Of a stretch of DNA of 64,000 bases, positions 1 to 9,048 are shown piece after piece. A model generated the notes under the pieces. It was not told the DNA's origin and searched no databases. It saw only the letters and a program-made list of their open reading frames with translations. Location of the stretch: the NCBI RefSeq assembly GCF_002101375.1, contig NZ_CP015207.1, positions 558,001 through 622,000 of the forward strand, given 5' to 3'. Position numbers and translations under genes: made by a program. Positions within the stretch are counted from its first letter, which is position 1. Every line of letters begins with the position of its first letter. This DNA is from Sporosarcina ureae (lineage in GTDB: Bacteria > Bacillota > Bacilli > Bacillales_A > Planococcaceae).

Positions 1-231
1 CATAGTACAAGCATAGCCATTTAGTGGTTGGTTACGTTCGGGACGCGGACCTTGACGTTGCATCAAGGCTCCATCCACTCCAAGCTCACTATCACCAGTC
101 ACTGTTCCGTAATAAGGCATTCCTGCATACTCACTCCAGTCCTGAAAAGTCCATCCGAATACATCTCCATAAAACTTTTGTGCCCTTTCCATGTCGTCTA
201 CGTGAATTTCAAAGTGAACTACTCTTCCCAT
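1..231 (-). CDS. VOC-fold (glyoxalase/bleomycin-resistance-like) protein, 5' part only
   Basis: The first 77 codons of a gene that continues beyond the left edge. The translation starts MGRVVHFEIHVDDMERA, then KFYGDVFGW, the beta-alpha-beta opening of vicinal-oxygen-chelate proteins (glyoxalase I, bleomycin-resistance, PhnB-like). His6 or His10 could be the first metal ligand by family analogy. The ATG at 229-231 follows a clear GGAGG six bases upstream. Nothing in the fragment fixes a substrate; many such Bacillota proteins are unassigned. It lies upstream of a 600-bp non-coding stretch and does not look linked to the acyl-CoA genes that follow. The family is fairly sure, the function unknown. 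Confidence 0.8.
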   Translation of the reverse strand, partial: MGRVVHFEIHVDDMERAQKFYGDVFGWTFQDWSEYAGMPYYGTVTGDSELGVDGALMQRQGPRPERNQPLNGYACTM

Positions 232-618
232 CCTTTTCCTCCTTCTGTTTATTCAATTCTTTTTTCATACACAACATGTTTCACTATGTATATTCAATCA
301 TTCTCATTTTCAATTTGTCTGTAGTATGTCTTCCTCGTGTGCCTTCTATCCCTCACTACTCTTAAAGGGTACTATTTCGCAAATTGTCTTACCAGTAAAA
401 TCGCTTTACTAATGAATTAAGATGGCTCTCTAAAGACTCGATTGCTAGTTTAAGAGCAACTAGTCCATGTTTATTTATTTTATTGAGAACTACAACTCGT
501 TGCATTTTCTTTCTTTTTTCAATAATGGAACGAGATCTTTCACACTATCTTTAGCTGTCAAAATAATGTCTATATCATATGATTTAACATGTTAACATTA
601 CTAATTGAAGTGTCATAC

Positions 619-664
619 AAAAAGCACGGTAGACATTGACTTAACAATGTTACCATGCTTTTTT
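619..664. terminator. Bidirectional intrinsic terminator-like hairpin
   Basis: Inverted repeat with arms around GCACGGTA (624-631) plus CATTG and CAATG plus TACC-a-TGC (645-658), flanked by A5 on the left and T6 on the right, so it could stop transcripts from either side. It is about 180 bp past the end of yngE and is the nearest candidate terminator for cluster 1 on the minus strand. The stem contains small mismatches. Confidence 0.5.
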
Positions 665-687
665 AATTCGTATCTAGATTTCACTTT

Positions 688-698
688 ATTACGTCCCA
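688..698. repeat. Copy of tRNA-Arg 3' end (possible att remnant)
   Basis: ATTACGTCCCA here equals 32663-32673, which covers the 3' acceptor end of tRNA-Arg and its flank. Extending three to five bases on each side keeps most positions (CTT before; AGG after a two-base mismatch). The two copies are in direct orientation and bracket both catabolic clusters. Chance occurrence of an 11-mer is not excluded. Confidence 0.35.
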
Positions 699-843
699 AA
701 AGGACATGAGAAAATGCGATAGTTTGCGCACTGTGTGTGTATATTTTGTATACCAATTCCAATGAAATATAAACTTACTTAATTAGACACTTGAATATTT
801 AATTAAAAGCCTCTCTCGGTGACAAAGAGCCAATCACCTTCCA

Positions 844-2388
844 TCACACCGGATAAACCGGATGCTTACGGTCTGTAAACTGGATATATTTCGTCGCATA
901 CGCTTCGTAACGCGTAATCAGCTCAACGCGCAGTGAATCTGCCGGGATGATGCCGTCAATAATCATTTCGGAAGCTAAATGGTAAATATCAATATCTTCT
1001 TTGTATTCGTTGCGTTTCTCTTCAATATAAGCTGCACGCTCTTCTTCAGGTAGCGCGGCGATTTTATTTGCGTAGACTGCGTTGATCGCTGCGTCCGGCC
1101 CCATGACCGCGATGGAAGCGGATGGTAGTGCTAAACACGCGTCCGGTTCAAATGCCGGGCCTGCCATGGCGTATAACCCTGCGCCGTATGCTTTGCGGAC
1201 AATGACGGAAATTTTTGGTACTGTCGCTTCTGACATCGCAGAAATCATTTTCGCCCCGTGGCGGATGATGCCTGCGCGTTCTACTTTAGTACCAATCATG
1301 AATCCAGGCACGTCGACTAAGAATAGCAGCGGAATGTGGAATGCGTCGCAAAGGTTGATGAACTTTGCCGCTTTGTCGGCAGAGTCGTGGAATAGCACGC
1401 CACCTTTAACGCGCGGTTGGTTCGCGATAATACCGACTGCTTTTCCGTCGATGCGCGCAAGGCCAGTAATGAGCTCGCCTGCAAACAGTTTCTTAATCTC
1501 GAAAAATGAATCTTCATCGATAATTCCTTTGATCAAGTCGTGCATATTAAACGGAGCATTTTCATTTTTTGGAATGATTTCTTCCAGCGCCTTATCCAGC
1601 TGTTTCGGCGCCACTGCATCACGTACAGGTGGCTTCTCCGAGTAGTTTGCCGGGAAATACGATAAGTATCTCCGCGCAGCTGTGATTGCGTCTTCTTCGC
1701 TTTTTGCGAGCACATCGCCGCATCCCGAAGTTGAGCAGTGCATGCGCGCTCCGCCCATTTCTTCGAGCGTTACTTTTTCACCGATGACCATTTCCGCCAT
1801 GCGCGGTGAGCCAAGGTACATCGAAGCATTTTTGTCTACCATAATGACGATATCGCAAAACGCCGGGATATATGCGCCACCAGCAGCTGACGGCCCGAAC
1901 AAGACGCAGATTTGCGGAATGCGGCCGGATAATTTTACTTGGTTGTAGAAAATTTTACCTGCACCGCGACGACCCGGGAACATTTCGACTTGATCCGTAA
2001 TCCGTGCGCCTGCTGAATCGACTAAATAAACGAGCGGCACATTTAATTTTTCAGCAGTTTCTTGGATGCGGATAATTTTTTCCACTGTCCGTGCGCCCCA
2101 TGAGCCTGCTTTGATAGTGGAATCATTCGCCATGACGCAAACAACTTGGCCGTTAATCTTCCCCATTCCTGTTACAACACCGTCAGCAGGAAGATCGCCC
2201 GCCATGCAGTTCGCGAATTGGCCGTCTTCGATTTCAAGATCTGAATCGAATAATAATTTCAAGCGATCCCGGACGAACATTTTCCCTTGTTCCGCATTTT
2301 TCTCATGGTATTTCTGCGCACCACCTTTTTCAATCTGCTCTACTCTTTCATTCAATGCTTGCTGCAAAGATTTCGTATCTGTTGTCAT
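844..2388 (-). CDS. yngE: Acyl-CoA carboxylase carboxyltransferase subunit (methylcrotonyl-CoA carboxylase beta type)
   Basis: A 514-residue carboxyltransferase that moves CO2 from carboxybiotin to an acyl-CoA; from context the substrate is 3-methylcrotonyl-CoA in leucine breakdown. Two crotonase-like halves are visible: an N-terminal domain with RRGAGKIF and GPSAAGGAY (about 120-175), and a C-terminal domain with the conserved VDVPGFMIGTKVERAGIIRHGA and RKAYGAG segments (about 360-415). The length is normal for MccB/PccB proteins. GGGAGG lies nine bases before the ATG. It is the last gene of a seven-gene minus-strand series and works with the biotin carrier (4140) and biotin carboxylase (4370). 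Propionyl-CoA specificity cannot be excluded by eye, but the hydratase and HMG-CoA lyase neighbours argue for methylcrotonyl-CoA. Confidence 0.9.
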   Translation of the reverse strand: MTTDTKSLQQALNERVEQIEKGGAQKYHEKNAEQGKMFVRDRLKLLFDSDLEIEDGQFANCMAGDLPADGVVTGMGKINGQVVCVMANDSTIKAGSWGARTVEKIIRIQETAEKLNVPLVYLVDSAGARITDQVEMFPGRRGAGKIFYNQVKLSGRIPQICVLFGPSAAGGAYIPAFCDIVIMVDKNASMYLGSPRMAEMVIGEKVTLEEMGGARMHCSTSGCGDVLAKSEEDAITAARRYLSYFPANYSEKPPVRDAVAPKQLDKALEEIIPKNENAPFNMHDLIKGIIDEDSFFEIKKLFAGELITGLARIDGKAVGIIANQPRVKGGVLFHDSADKAAKFINLCDAFHIPLLFLVDVPGFMIGTKVERAGIIRHGAKMISAMSEATVPKISVIVRKAYGAGLYAMAGPAFEPDACLALPSASIAVMGPDAAINAVYANKIAALPEEERAAYIEEKRNEYKEDIDIYHLASEMIIDGIIPADSLRVELITRYEAYATKYIQFTDRKHPVYPV

Positions 2389-2414
2389 AGTCTTGCCTCC
2401 CTAATGATCATTCA

Positions 2415-3197
2415 TCATTCGCCAGTATATACAGGCTTGCGTTTTTCCTTGAAAGCCTGTAGTCCTTCGAGTCGGTCTTTTGAAGGAATTGTCACTTCAT
2501 AAGCGTTCTGTTCGATTGCGAGCCCAGTCTGTAGTTCGACGTCATAGCCGTGGTCGATCGCGAACTTCGCCTGCGTAACTGCCAGCGGGCCGTTCGCTGC
2601 GATTTGTCTCCCGACAGTAAGCGCTTTATTCATCAACTGATCAGACGCCACCATATATTCAGCCAGCCCGATTTCCAATGCTTCTGTCGCTTCAACTCTA
2701 CGCGCTGTGAAAATCAGCTCTTTTGCCCGTCCTTTGCCGATCAATCTCGGAAGACGCTGCGTACCGCCGGCTCCCGGAATAATGCCGAGCGAAGTTTCCG
2801 TCAATCCGAACTTTGCCGTCTCTGCTACAATGCGGATGTCGCATGCTAGCGCCAGTTCTGTCCCGCCGCCGAGCGCAACGCCGTTGACTGCGGCGATGAC
2901 CGGCTGTGGCAATGATTCAACGCTGTTAATCGTCTGGCGGATTAATGAAACTGTCTTGCGTACATCAACTAGATTCATTCCTGCGCGTTCTTTTAAATCA
3001 GCACCCGCACAAAAAGCTTTTTCGCCGGTACCGGTTATAATTACAGCGCGGATTTCCCGGTCATAGCGACATTCCAGCAACGCATCGTAGAGCCCGTTCA
3101 GCATCTCGACTGATAATGCATTCGCCGCTTCCGGACGATTCAATAAAATGACCGCAATTCCGTCGCTGCGCTTCTCTAATACTACTTTATTACCCAT
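2415..3197 (-). CDS. yngF: Enoyl-CoA hydratase, probable methylglutaconyl-CoA hydratase
   Basis: A 260-residue crotonase. Oxyanion-hole segments CAGADLKER (about 62-70) and NGVALGGGTELAL (about 104-116) are present, and both usual acid/base glutamates can be seen, one in GGGTELA and one in TETSLGIIPGAGGTQRL. It should hydrate an enoyl-CoA; placed between the carboxylase and HMG-CoA lyase genes it would turn 3-methylglutaconyl-CoA into HMG-CoA. The ATG has a GAAGGA motif upstream. The gap to yngG is 13 bp and to yngE 26 bp, so an operon is likely. General fatty-acid hydration is the alternative if the cluster is broader than leucine catabolism. Confidence 0.9.
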   Translation of the reverse strand: MGNKVVLEKRSDGIAVILLNRPEAANALSVEMLNGLYDALLECRYDREIRAVIITGTGEKAFCAGADLKERAGMNLVDVRKTVSLIRQTINSVESLPQPVIAAVNGVALGGGTELALACDIRIVAETAKFGLTETSLGIIPGAGGTQRLPRLIGKGRAKELIFTARRVEATEALEIGLAEYMVASDQLMNKALTVGRQIAANGPLAVTQAKFAIDHGYDVELQTGLAIEQNAYEVTIPSKDRLEGLQAFKEKRKPVYTGE

Positions 3198-3210
3198 TCA
3201 TTCACGTCCT

Positions 3211-4116
3211 TCACTTATCATGCGCACCGGCAGCTTGCAAGTTTTTACTTGGAAGCGCCTTGCCGATTTTTTCTTGAATAAACGCGGATGCTGCTAAAAT
3301 TTTCTTTTCATCGACGCCGGTATGAATACCCATACCATGCAGCATATACAATACATCGTCTGTCGCCGCGTTGCCTGAAGCACCTGGTGCGTAGGGACAG
3401 CCGCCGAGCCCGCCAGCCGAACTATCGAATATCGTAATGCCCATATCAAGCGACGCTAGGACATTGGCTAAAGCTGTCCCGTGCGTATCATGAAAATGCA
3501 TCGCCAATTTGTCTGCCGGAAAACGTTTCAATAGCACGTCAAGTACTTCTTGGACTTGTCGCGGATTCGCAACGCCGATCGTATCGCCTAGCGACAATTC
3601 GTCAATACCCATGTCAAACAGCGACTCCGACACACGGACGACCGCTTCCATATCTACCACGCCTTCATACGGACAGCCGAACACAGTAGACACATAGCCT
3701 CTCGTCTTCTTGCCTGCTGCATTCGCGTCTTGGACAATTTCTTTTAATACAGGTAGTGTCTCCGCGATCGTTTTATTAATATTTTTCAAATTATGCGTTT
3801 CGCTCGCCGACATAAACACCGCCGCTTCATCGATATCCGCTGCAAAAGCCCGTTCAAGTCCTTGGCGGTTCGGGACGAGTGCCGAGTAAGAGACCCCAGG
3901 CTCCCGATTAATGCCCGCCATCACGTCATTTGCGTCCGCAAGCGCTGGAATCCATTTCGGATTGACGAAAGACGTCACTTCAATCGATGTCAGGCCGCTT
4001 TTAGAGAGCTCATTAATCCAGACGATTTTGTCTTCTGTCGGAATGAAGATTTTTTCGTTCTGCAGTCCGTCGCGCGGCCCGACTTCTTTAATCGTAATCG
4101 TTTCAGGCCATTTCAT
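3211..4116 (-). CDS. yngG: Hydroxymethylglutaryl-CoA lyase
   Basis: A 301-residue TIM-barrel enzyme that cleaves HMG-CoA to acetyl-CoA and acetoacetate, the last carbon-cleaving step of leucine degradation. The N-terminal EVGPRDGLQNE motif carries the metal-binding Asp and catalytic Arg of the family. MHFHDTHG (about 205-212) supplies the metal-binding histidines. The C-terminal GGLGGCPYAPGASGN loop contains the signature catalytic Cys. Length is standard. AAGGAGA precedes the ATG by seven bases. It sits between the biotin-carrier gene and yngF with short gaps. Citramalate or isopropylmalate synthase relatives lack the GCPYAPGA loop, so the assignment is firm. Confidence 0.95.
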   Translation of the reverse strand: MKWPETITIKEVGPRDGLQNEKIFIPTEDKIVWINELSKSGLTSIEVTSFVNPKWIPALADANDVMAGINREPGVSYSALVPNRQGLERAFAADIDEAAVFMSASETHNLKNINKTIAETLPVLKEIVQDANAAGKKTRGYVSTVFGCPYEGVVDMEAVVRVSESLFDMGIDELSLGDTIGVANPRQVQEVLDVLLKRFPADKLAMHFHDTHGTALANVLASLDMGITIFDSSAGGLGGCPYAPGASGNAATDDVLYMLHGMGIHTGVDEKKILAASAFIQEKIGKALPSKNLQAAGAHDK

Positions 4117-4139
4117 CGTTTCATCTCCTTCAACAGAAA

Positions 4140-4352
4140 TTATTCAATGACTGCGATGACGTCTCCTTCGTTGACGAATTCGCCTTCGTTCACTTTTACT
4201 TCTTTTACGACACCGTCAAAATCAGTAGCAATCGGTATTTCCATTTTCATCGATTCCAAAATGGCGATGTCTTGGTCTTCTTCTACTTCGTCTCCTGCTT
4301 TCACGAGTACTTTCCAAACGTTTCCTGCCATGCTTGCTGTAATTTCTGTCAT
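4140..4352 (-). CDS. yngHB: Biotin carboxyl carrier protein, short form
   Basis: A 70-residue stand-alone biotinyl/lipoyl-fold domain. The biotin-accepting lysine lies in the canonical ESMKMEI at about residue 35. It shuttles carboxybiotin between the biotin carboxylase (next gene upstream) and the YngE carboxyltransferase. The frame is open to 4373, but GGGAGGA six bases before the ATG at 4350-4352 sets the start at MTEITASMAG. It starts 18 bp after the biotin-carboxylase stop. The separate small carrier is characteristic of Bacillus-type yng clusters, whereas animal and proteobacterial methylcrotonyl-CoA carboxylases fuse it to the carboxylase. Confidence 0.93.
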   Translation of the reverse strand: MTEITASMAGNVWKVLVKAGDEVEEDQDIAILESMKMEIPIATDFDGVVKEVKVNEGEFVNEGDVIAVIE

Positions 4353-4369
4353 AAAAATTCCTCCCAGAG

Positions 4370-5734
4370 TCATTTCGTTTGTTTCTGTTTTTTCTTCTTC
4401 GTCAAATATTTTTCCACAAATTCCGTCGTCGTATCCCCAAAACGGAATGCTTCATGCGCTGCTACTTCCCGGAGCATCGGAATATTTGTCTTGATGCCTT
4501 CGATATGGTAATTCGAAAGCGCTTCTTGCAGCCGGTCAATCGCTTCGTCGCGGTCTTTACCTTTGATGACTAGTTTCGCGATCATCGGGTCGTAAAACGG
4601 TGTGACGACTGACTCGCCATGGACTGCCAATTCATGGCGGATACCTGGTCCTTCAGGCAGCTCCAGTTTCGTAATTATCCCCGGTGAAGGGAAAAAAGTT
4701 TTCGGATCTTCTGCGTAAATCCGCACCTCAATTGCGTGGCCTTCGCGTTTGACGTCTTCCTGCGTAAATGAAAGTGTTTTCCCCGCTGCAATATCAAGCT
4801 GCTCCTTCACTAAGTCAAGCCCCGTAATTTCTTCCGTAATCGGGTGCTCTACTTGCAGCCGTGTATTCATTTCAAGAAAGTAGAAGTTTTGATCTGCGTC
4901 GACTAAAAACTCAATTGTACCGGCGTTTTTATAGCCGATGGACTTCGCCGCTTTAACTGCCGCTTCGCCCATTTTTCTTCGTGTCTCTTCTGAAATGAAG
5001 GAAGACGGCGCTTCTTCCACGACTTTTTGGTGGCGGCGCTGAATTGAGCATTCGCGTTCCCATAAGTATACTGTATTTCCTTGATTGTCGGCCAAAATCT
5101 GGATTTCAATATGGCGCGGCTTTTCAACAAATTTTTCAATATACATCGCGCCATCTCCGAAGAAATCAGCCGCTCGTTTTTGATTGCCTTCGAACGCTTT
5201 GCTGATTTCGTCGGCGCTGTAGACGACTTGCATACCGATTCCGCCACCACCTGCAGACGCCTTCAGCATAACCGGATAACCGATGCTCTCCGCCGCTTCG
5301 ATCGCTTCTTCCGCATCTGCAAGCGAACGAGTGACACCCGGCACGACTGGAACACCGGCTTTTTCCATCGCCTCGCGTGCCGCAATTTTACTACCCATTT
5401 CGGAAATAACAGTAGGAGAAGGCCCGATGAATACGAATCCTTCTTCTTCACATCGGCGCGCAAATTCGGCATTTTCAGAAAGCAGACCATAGCCTGGGTG
5501 GATTGCTTCTGCTTTCGACTGATGCGCCGCTTCCAGAATTTTATCGATTTTCATATAACTTTCCGTTACTCGCGGTCCACCGAGCAAATATGCTTCATCT
5601 GCTTGCTTGATGTGGACAGCTTCCGCATCCGCTTCCGAATAGACACCGACCGTTTTAATGCCGAGCGCTCTGCATGTACGCATGATACGAGCCGCTATTT
5701 CCCCACGGTTCGCAATCAAAATCTTGTTAAACAT
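4370..5734 (-). CDS. yngH: Biotin carboxylase subunit of acyl-CoA carboxylase
   Basis: A 454-residue ATP-grasp biotin carboxylase that carboxylates the biotin carrier with bicarbonate and ATP. MFNKILIANRGEIAARIMRT opens the pre-ATP-grasp domain. The glycine-rich ATP loop KASAGGGGIGMQ (about 160-171) follows, then the ERECSIQRRHQKVVEEAPS segment and the metal-binding EMNTRLQVEHPITE catalytic stretch (about 290). Length equals AccC. The start is placed at the ATG 5732-5734, preceded by AAAGGGTG, rather than an upstream GTG. It ends in a Lys-rich tail. Its own carrier and transferase genes lie directly downstream, so it is more likely dedicated to the yng complex than to acetyl-CoA carboxylase. 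Confidence 0.93.
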   Translation of the reverse strand: MFNKILIANRGEIAARIMRTCRALGIKTVGVYSEADAEAVHIKQADEAYLLGGPRVTESYMKIDKILEAAHQSKAEAIHPGYGLLSENAEFARRCEEEGFVFIGPSPTVISEMGSKIAAREAMEKAGVPVVPGVTRSLADAEEAIEAAESIGYPVMLKASAGGGGIGMQVVYSADEISKAFEGNQKRAADFFGDGAMYIEKFVEKPRHIEIQILADNQGNTVYLWERECSIQRRHQKVVEEAPSSFISEETRRKMGEAAVKAAKSIGYKNAGTIEFLVDADQNFYFLEMNTRLQVEHPITEEITGLDLVKEQLDIAAGKTLSFTQEDVKREGHAIEVRIYAEDPKTFFPSPGIITKLELPEGPGIRHELAVHGESVVTPFYDPMIAKLVIKGKDRDEAIDRLQEALSNYHIEGIKTNIPMLREVAAHEAFRFGDTTTEFVEKYLTKKKKQKQTK

Positions 5735-5833
5735 GACGTTCACCCTTTCAATTTTTCATGTAATCAAGCTTTCATGTACATCAATTTAGGATATGAGGAG
5801 GCCGTCCGCGTAAAGACCGGCTCCGCTTTTCAT

Positions 5834-7801
5834 TTATTTCCCCACAGTTTTCGCTTCGATGACGCTCTGAAGTTCGGCAACTGTTGACGGATCTTCAAGT
5901 CCTGTCACATCACCTGCTACCTTGCCTGTTGTAACGATTTCTTTAATCAAGCGGCGCATAATTTTTCCGCTCACCGTTTTCGGTAGAGAGTCGGTTATGA
6001 CGATTTCTTTTGGCTGGGCGATTTTTCCGATCTGGCGGACGATGTTCTCTTTAATCCGCTCTACGACTTCCTGCCCGTCTGCTACATTTTCAGAAAGGCG
6101 AACGAAAACGAAAGGGACTTCTCCTTTAATTTCATCCGGCACCCCAATGACTGCGCATTCCGCCACGCCCGCACATTCAAGCACGGCGCTTTCCATTTCC
6201 ATTGTGCTCAAACGGTGGCCTGCGACGTTGAACGCATCGTCGGAACGGCCGACTACCCAAATATAGCCGTCTTCGTCGATCAGCGCGAGATCGCTTGCGT
6301 AGTAGCTGCCGTCGACTTGGCTGTAGTATGAACCGTAGTAGCGTTCCGGCTCTCTCCAAATCGTCCGACATAGCATCGGGAATGGCTTTTTAATGATCAA
6401 GTTGCCGAGCTGCCCGGCTTTCACGGATTCGCCGGCTTCATTGACGACATCGAACACCGCACCTAAAAACTGCGTGCCGGAAGAGCCCGGTTTCATCGGT
6501 GTCAACCATGCTGCTCCTGCAATAGGCGAGCCAGCTGTTTCGGTCTGCCCCCACGTATTGTTAATATAGACTTTTTTCTTGCCGAGCACTTCATATGTCC
6601 AGTGCCACGTCTCCGCATCGAATGGCTCGCCGACAAGTGCGATTACGTCAAGACATGATAAGTCAAACTGCTCGATCGGCTTCTCGCCCATGCTTTTCAA
6701 CATACGCAGTGCTGTCGGAGCGGTAAATAATTTATTGACACGATATTTTTCAATGATTTGATAAAAACGTGTCTTCTCGGGATAATCAATCGCACCTTCG
6801 TAAACGACTGTCGTGACCCCATTCGCAAGAGATCCGACGATGCCCCAAATATGCATCGTCAACCAGCCGATATCCGCTGTACACCAAAATACGTCGTCAT
6901 CTCGATGGTCAAGATGGTATTTCGCGTAGACATAGTTCTGGACGACGAATGCCGTCCCTGAATGCACGATCCCTTTTGGCTTGCCCGTCGTGCCGCTCGT
7001 ATAGAAAACGATTCCGCTTTCGTTTGCTTCAAGGCGCTCCGGTTCGCAATGGATGCTCGCTTTTTCCGTCAGCTCATGCCACCAGTAATCGCGGCCTTCC
7101 TGCATATCGATATTGATGCCCATGCGATTAACAACGATGATCGCTTCAACTGAAGAAGTAGACGGCGCCACTTGATCGACTTTTTCTTTCAAGCGGATTT
7201 CTTTGCCACGACGCACTGTCGCATCCGCTGTGATGATGACTTTTGGTTCAAAGCTTGCTAACCGATCGGACAAAGAACGCTCGGAATAGCCCGAAAAGAC
7301 TGCGTTGTAAATCGCCCCGACGCGGAAACACGCGAGTACCGCGATGACGGCTTCCGCCAAGTTCGGCAGATAAATCGCGACACAATCGCCTTTTTTTACA
7401 CCGAATGACCGAAGCACATTGGAAAAACGATTCACTTCCGCAAGAAGCATCGAATACGTGTAAAACTTCGAATCGCCGTTCTCACTTTCCCAAATGAGCG
7501 CTGTCCGGTTACCGGCGCCGTTATGTATATGCCGGTCGAGTAAATTGATGCTCGGATTCGTAACACCGTCAACGAAAAACTTGAAATCAGGGAGCGTGCC
7601 GCTGATCGTCTCTGTCCACGGTTCATACCATTCGAGCTCACGAGCCTGCTGATCCCAAAACGCAGCCGGATCTTCCTGGGATTGCTGGAGAAGTTCTTGA
7701 AAAGCTTCTGCGCTGCCGATCGAAGTCGAGCGCGTCTTTTCTTCACTAGGATAAATAAGTTTACTATTCGCCGCTACTTGTAAAACTCGTTCAATATCCA
7801 T
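5834..7801 (-). CDS. Acetyl-CoA-synthetase-family acyl-CoA ligase
   Basis: A 655-residue AMP-forming ligase of the acetyl/propionyl/acetoacetyl-CoA synthetase group, which activates a short carboxylic acid via an acyl-adenylate. The N-terminal Acs cap is present (FWDQQARELEWYEPW, about 48-62), the P-loop TSGTTGKPKG at 268-277, WGQTETA in the middle, and PKTVSGKIMRR with the acetylatable lysine near 613. Two details differ from typical Acs: YYASD where YFTGD is expected, and MHIWGIVG where Acs has GHSYLLYG in the acyl pocket. The acid may therefore not be acetate; acetoacetate, isovalerate or another short acid are options. AAAGGAG precedes the ATG. It takes the place of yngI, which in B. subtilis is a shorter FadD-like ligase. 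Confidence 0.85.
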   Translation of the reverse strand: MDIERVLQVAANSKLIYPSEEKTRSTSIGSAEAFQELLQQSQEDPAAFWDQQARELEWYEPWTETISGTLPDFKFFVDGVTNPSINLLDRHIHNGAGNRTALIWESENGDSKFYTYSMLLAEVNRFSNVLRSFGVKKGDCVAIYLPNLAEAVIAVLACFRVGAIYNAVFSGYSERSLSDRLASFEPKVIITADATVRRGKEIRLKEKVDQVAPSTSSVEAIIVVNRMGINIDMQEGRDYWWHELTEKASIHCEPERLEANESGIVFYTSGTTGKPKGIVHSGTAFVVQNYVYAKYHLDHRDDDVFWCTADIGWLTMHIWGIVGSLANGVTTVVYEGAIDYPEKTRFYQIIEKYRVNKLFTAPTALRMLKSMGEKPIEQFDLSCLDVIALVGEPFDAETWHWTYEVLGKKKVYINNTWGQTETAGSPIAGAAWLTPMKPGSSGTQFLGAVFDVVNEAGESVKAGQLGNLIIKKPFPMLCRTIWREPERYYGSYYSQVDGSYYASDLALIDEDGYIWVVGRSDDAFNVAGHRLSTMEMESAVLECAGVAECAVIGVPDEIKGEVPFVFVRLSENVADGQEVVERIKENIVRQIGKIAQPKEIVITDSLPKTVSGKIMRRLIKEIVTTGKVAGDVTGLEDPSTVAELQSVIEAKTVGK

Positions 7802-7842
7802 TCAATCGCTCCTTTGTCAATTCATTAAAACCCATTTAAAAA

Positions 7843-8982
7843 TCAGCAGCCGATCTGTTTCGCAATGACCATGCGCTGGACTTCGGACGTGCCTTCACCG
7901 ATTTCTAAAAGTTTGGCATCGCGGAAGAAACGCTCAACTTGGTATTCTTTAATATAGCCGTAGCCGCCGTGAACCTGCACTGCTTGATCACAAACGCGCA
8001 TGCACATTTCAGAAGCGAATAATTTTGCAAACGCCGCTTCTTTTTTGAATGAGCGGCCTTGATCTTTCAGCCATGCTGCTTTATATACCATATTACGTGC
8101 TAGTTCGATATTCATCGCCATATCCGCGAGTTTGAACTGAATCGCCTGGAAGTTTGAAATGCTCCTACCGAACTGCTTGCGCTCCTGCGCGTAATTCAGT
8201 GACCTCTCGTACGCTCCCTGCGCTATGCCGACAGCCATCGCACCGATGCCGATCCGTCCTCCGTCAAGCGTCGCCAAAAATTGTTTGTAACCGTTTCCAA
8301 TTTCGCCAAGCAGATTTTCTTTTGGCACACGGACGTTTTCCAAAATCAATTCCGTCGTGTTTGAGGAATGAAGTCCCATTTTTTCATAGTTTGCAATGAC
8401 CGTAAACCCTGGTGCATCAGTCGGCACGATAAATGCACTGATGCCGTTCGTTCCTTTTGAGCGGTCTGTAATCGCCGTCACAGCAAGATGTTTCGCATAG
8501 CTCGCATTCGTAATGAAACATTTCGAACCGTTAATGACCCACTCATCACCTTCAAGAACAGCTGTCGTTTCTGTACCACCCGCATCAGATCCTGCATTGG
8601 GCTCCGTCAATCCAAACGCTCCGAACGAATCACCCGTACAAATCGGTGTCAAATACTTCTCCTTCTGCTCCGGTGTGCCGAATAAATGAAGTGGCGCTCC
8701 GCCAAGTGAAATATGCGCAGAATACGTAATTCCTGTCGATGCGCAGACACGGCTCAATTCTTCCGTGACAATAGCAAAACTTGTCGTATCCGCTCCGCCA
8801 CCGCCGTACTCTTCTGGGAAAGGCAACCCCATCAAGCCGAGCTCCGAAAACTTTTCAAAAATCTCTTTTGGAAATTCTCCTGTACGATCGCGTTCATCCG
8901 CACCCGGCGCCACTTCCGCATCCGCAAACTCGCGAACGAGCTTGCGCACCATTTGTTGTTCATCCGTCAAATCAAAATTCAT
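7843..8982 (-). CDS. yngJ: Acyl-CoA dehydrogenase (short/branched-chain type)
   Basis: A 379-residue flavoprotein that introduces the alpha-beta double bond into an acyl-CoA and hands electrons to ETF. FGLTEPNAGSDAG (about 126-138) and the C-terminal QVHGGYGYIKEYQVERFFRD are the family signatures. The catalytic glutamate is in LEIGEGTSEVQ near the C-terminus, the SCAD/MCAD position; isovaleryl-CoA dehydrogenases of animals use a different site, and here that position reads LDGGRIGI without Glu. The start is taken as ATG 8980-8982 because GGAGG lies ten bases before it; a TTG two codons upstream is also possible. First gene of cluster 1, 42 bp before the ligase, with a cre site upstream. Confidence 0.92.
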   Translation of the reverse strand: MNFDLTDEQQMVRKLVREFADAEVAPGADERDRTGEFPKEIFEKFSELGLMGLPFPEEYGGGGADTTSFAIVTEELSRVCASTGITYSAHISLGGAPLHLFGTPEQKEKYLTPICTGDSFGAFGLTEPNAGSDAGGTETTAVLEGDEWVINGSKCFITNASYAKHLAVTAITDRSKGTNGISAFIVPTDAPGFTVIANYEKMGLHSSNTTELILENVRVPKENLLGEIGNGYKQFLATLDGGRIGIGAMAVGIAQGAYERSLNYAQERKQFGRSISNFQAIQFKLADMAMNIELARNMVYKAAWLKDQGRSFKKEAAFAKLFASEMCMRVCDQAVQVHGGYGYIKEYQVERFFRDAKLLEIGEGTSEVQRMVIAKQIGC

Positions 8983-9048
8983 ATCCAATACCCTCCATTC
9001 TTCTTTTACATTCCGTCATTGCCGTATATCGTCCTACCAACACCCAGA

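Larger units (their letters stand above)
232..843. other. Intergenic stretch, no gene seen
   Basis: About 610 bp of AT-rich DNA between the VOC gene and the end of cluster 1. The plus-strand reading frames at the start are shadows of the VOC gene. It holds one hairpin with T/A runs on both sides (619-664) and an 11-bp copy of the tRNA-Arg 3' end (688-698). I see no further coding potential, no ribosome binding site linked to an open frame, and no tandem repeats. Confidence 0.6.

Noticed and set aside
1082-1645. 187-codon plus-strand open frame inside yngE
   Set aside because: Antisense to the carboxyltransferase gene, no ribosome site and no recognisable domain.
3793-4494. 233-codon plus-strand open frame over yngG/yngHB
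   Set aside because: Crosses two real minus-strand genes and their intergenic gap, with biased composition and no family signature.
5081-5887. 268-codon plus-strand open frame over the biotin-carboxylase gene
   Set aside because: It lies antisense to a well-supported gene, has no ribosome site, and its translation is low-complexity Phe/Arg/Asp-rich with no family features; it is a shadow of codon bias on the other strand.
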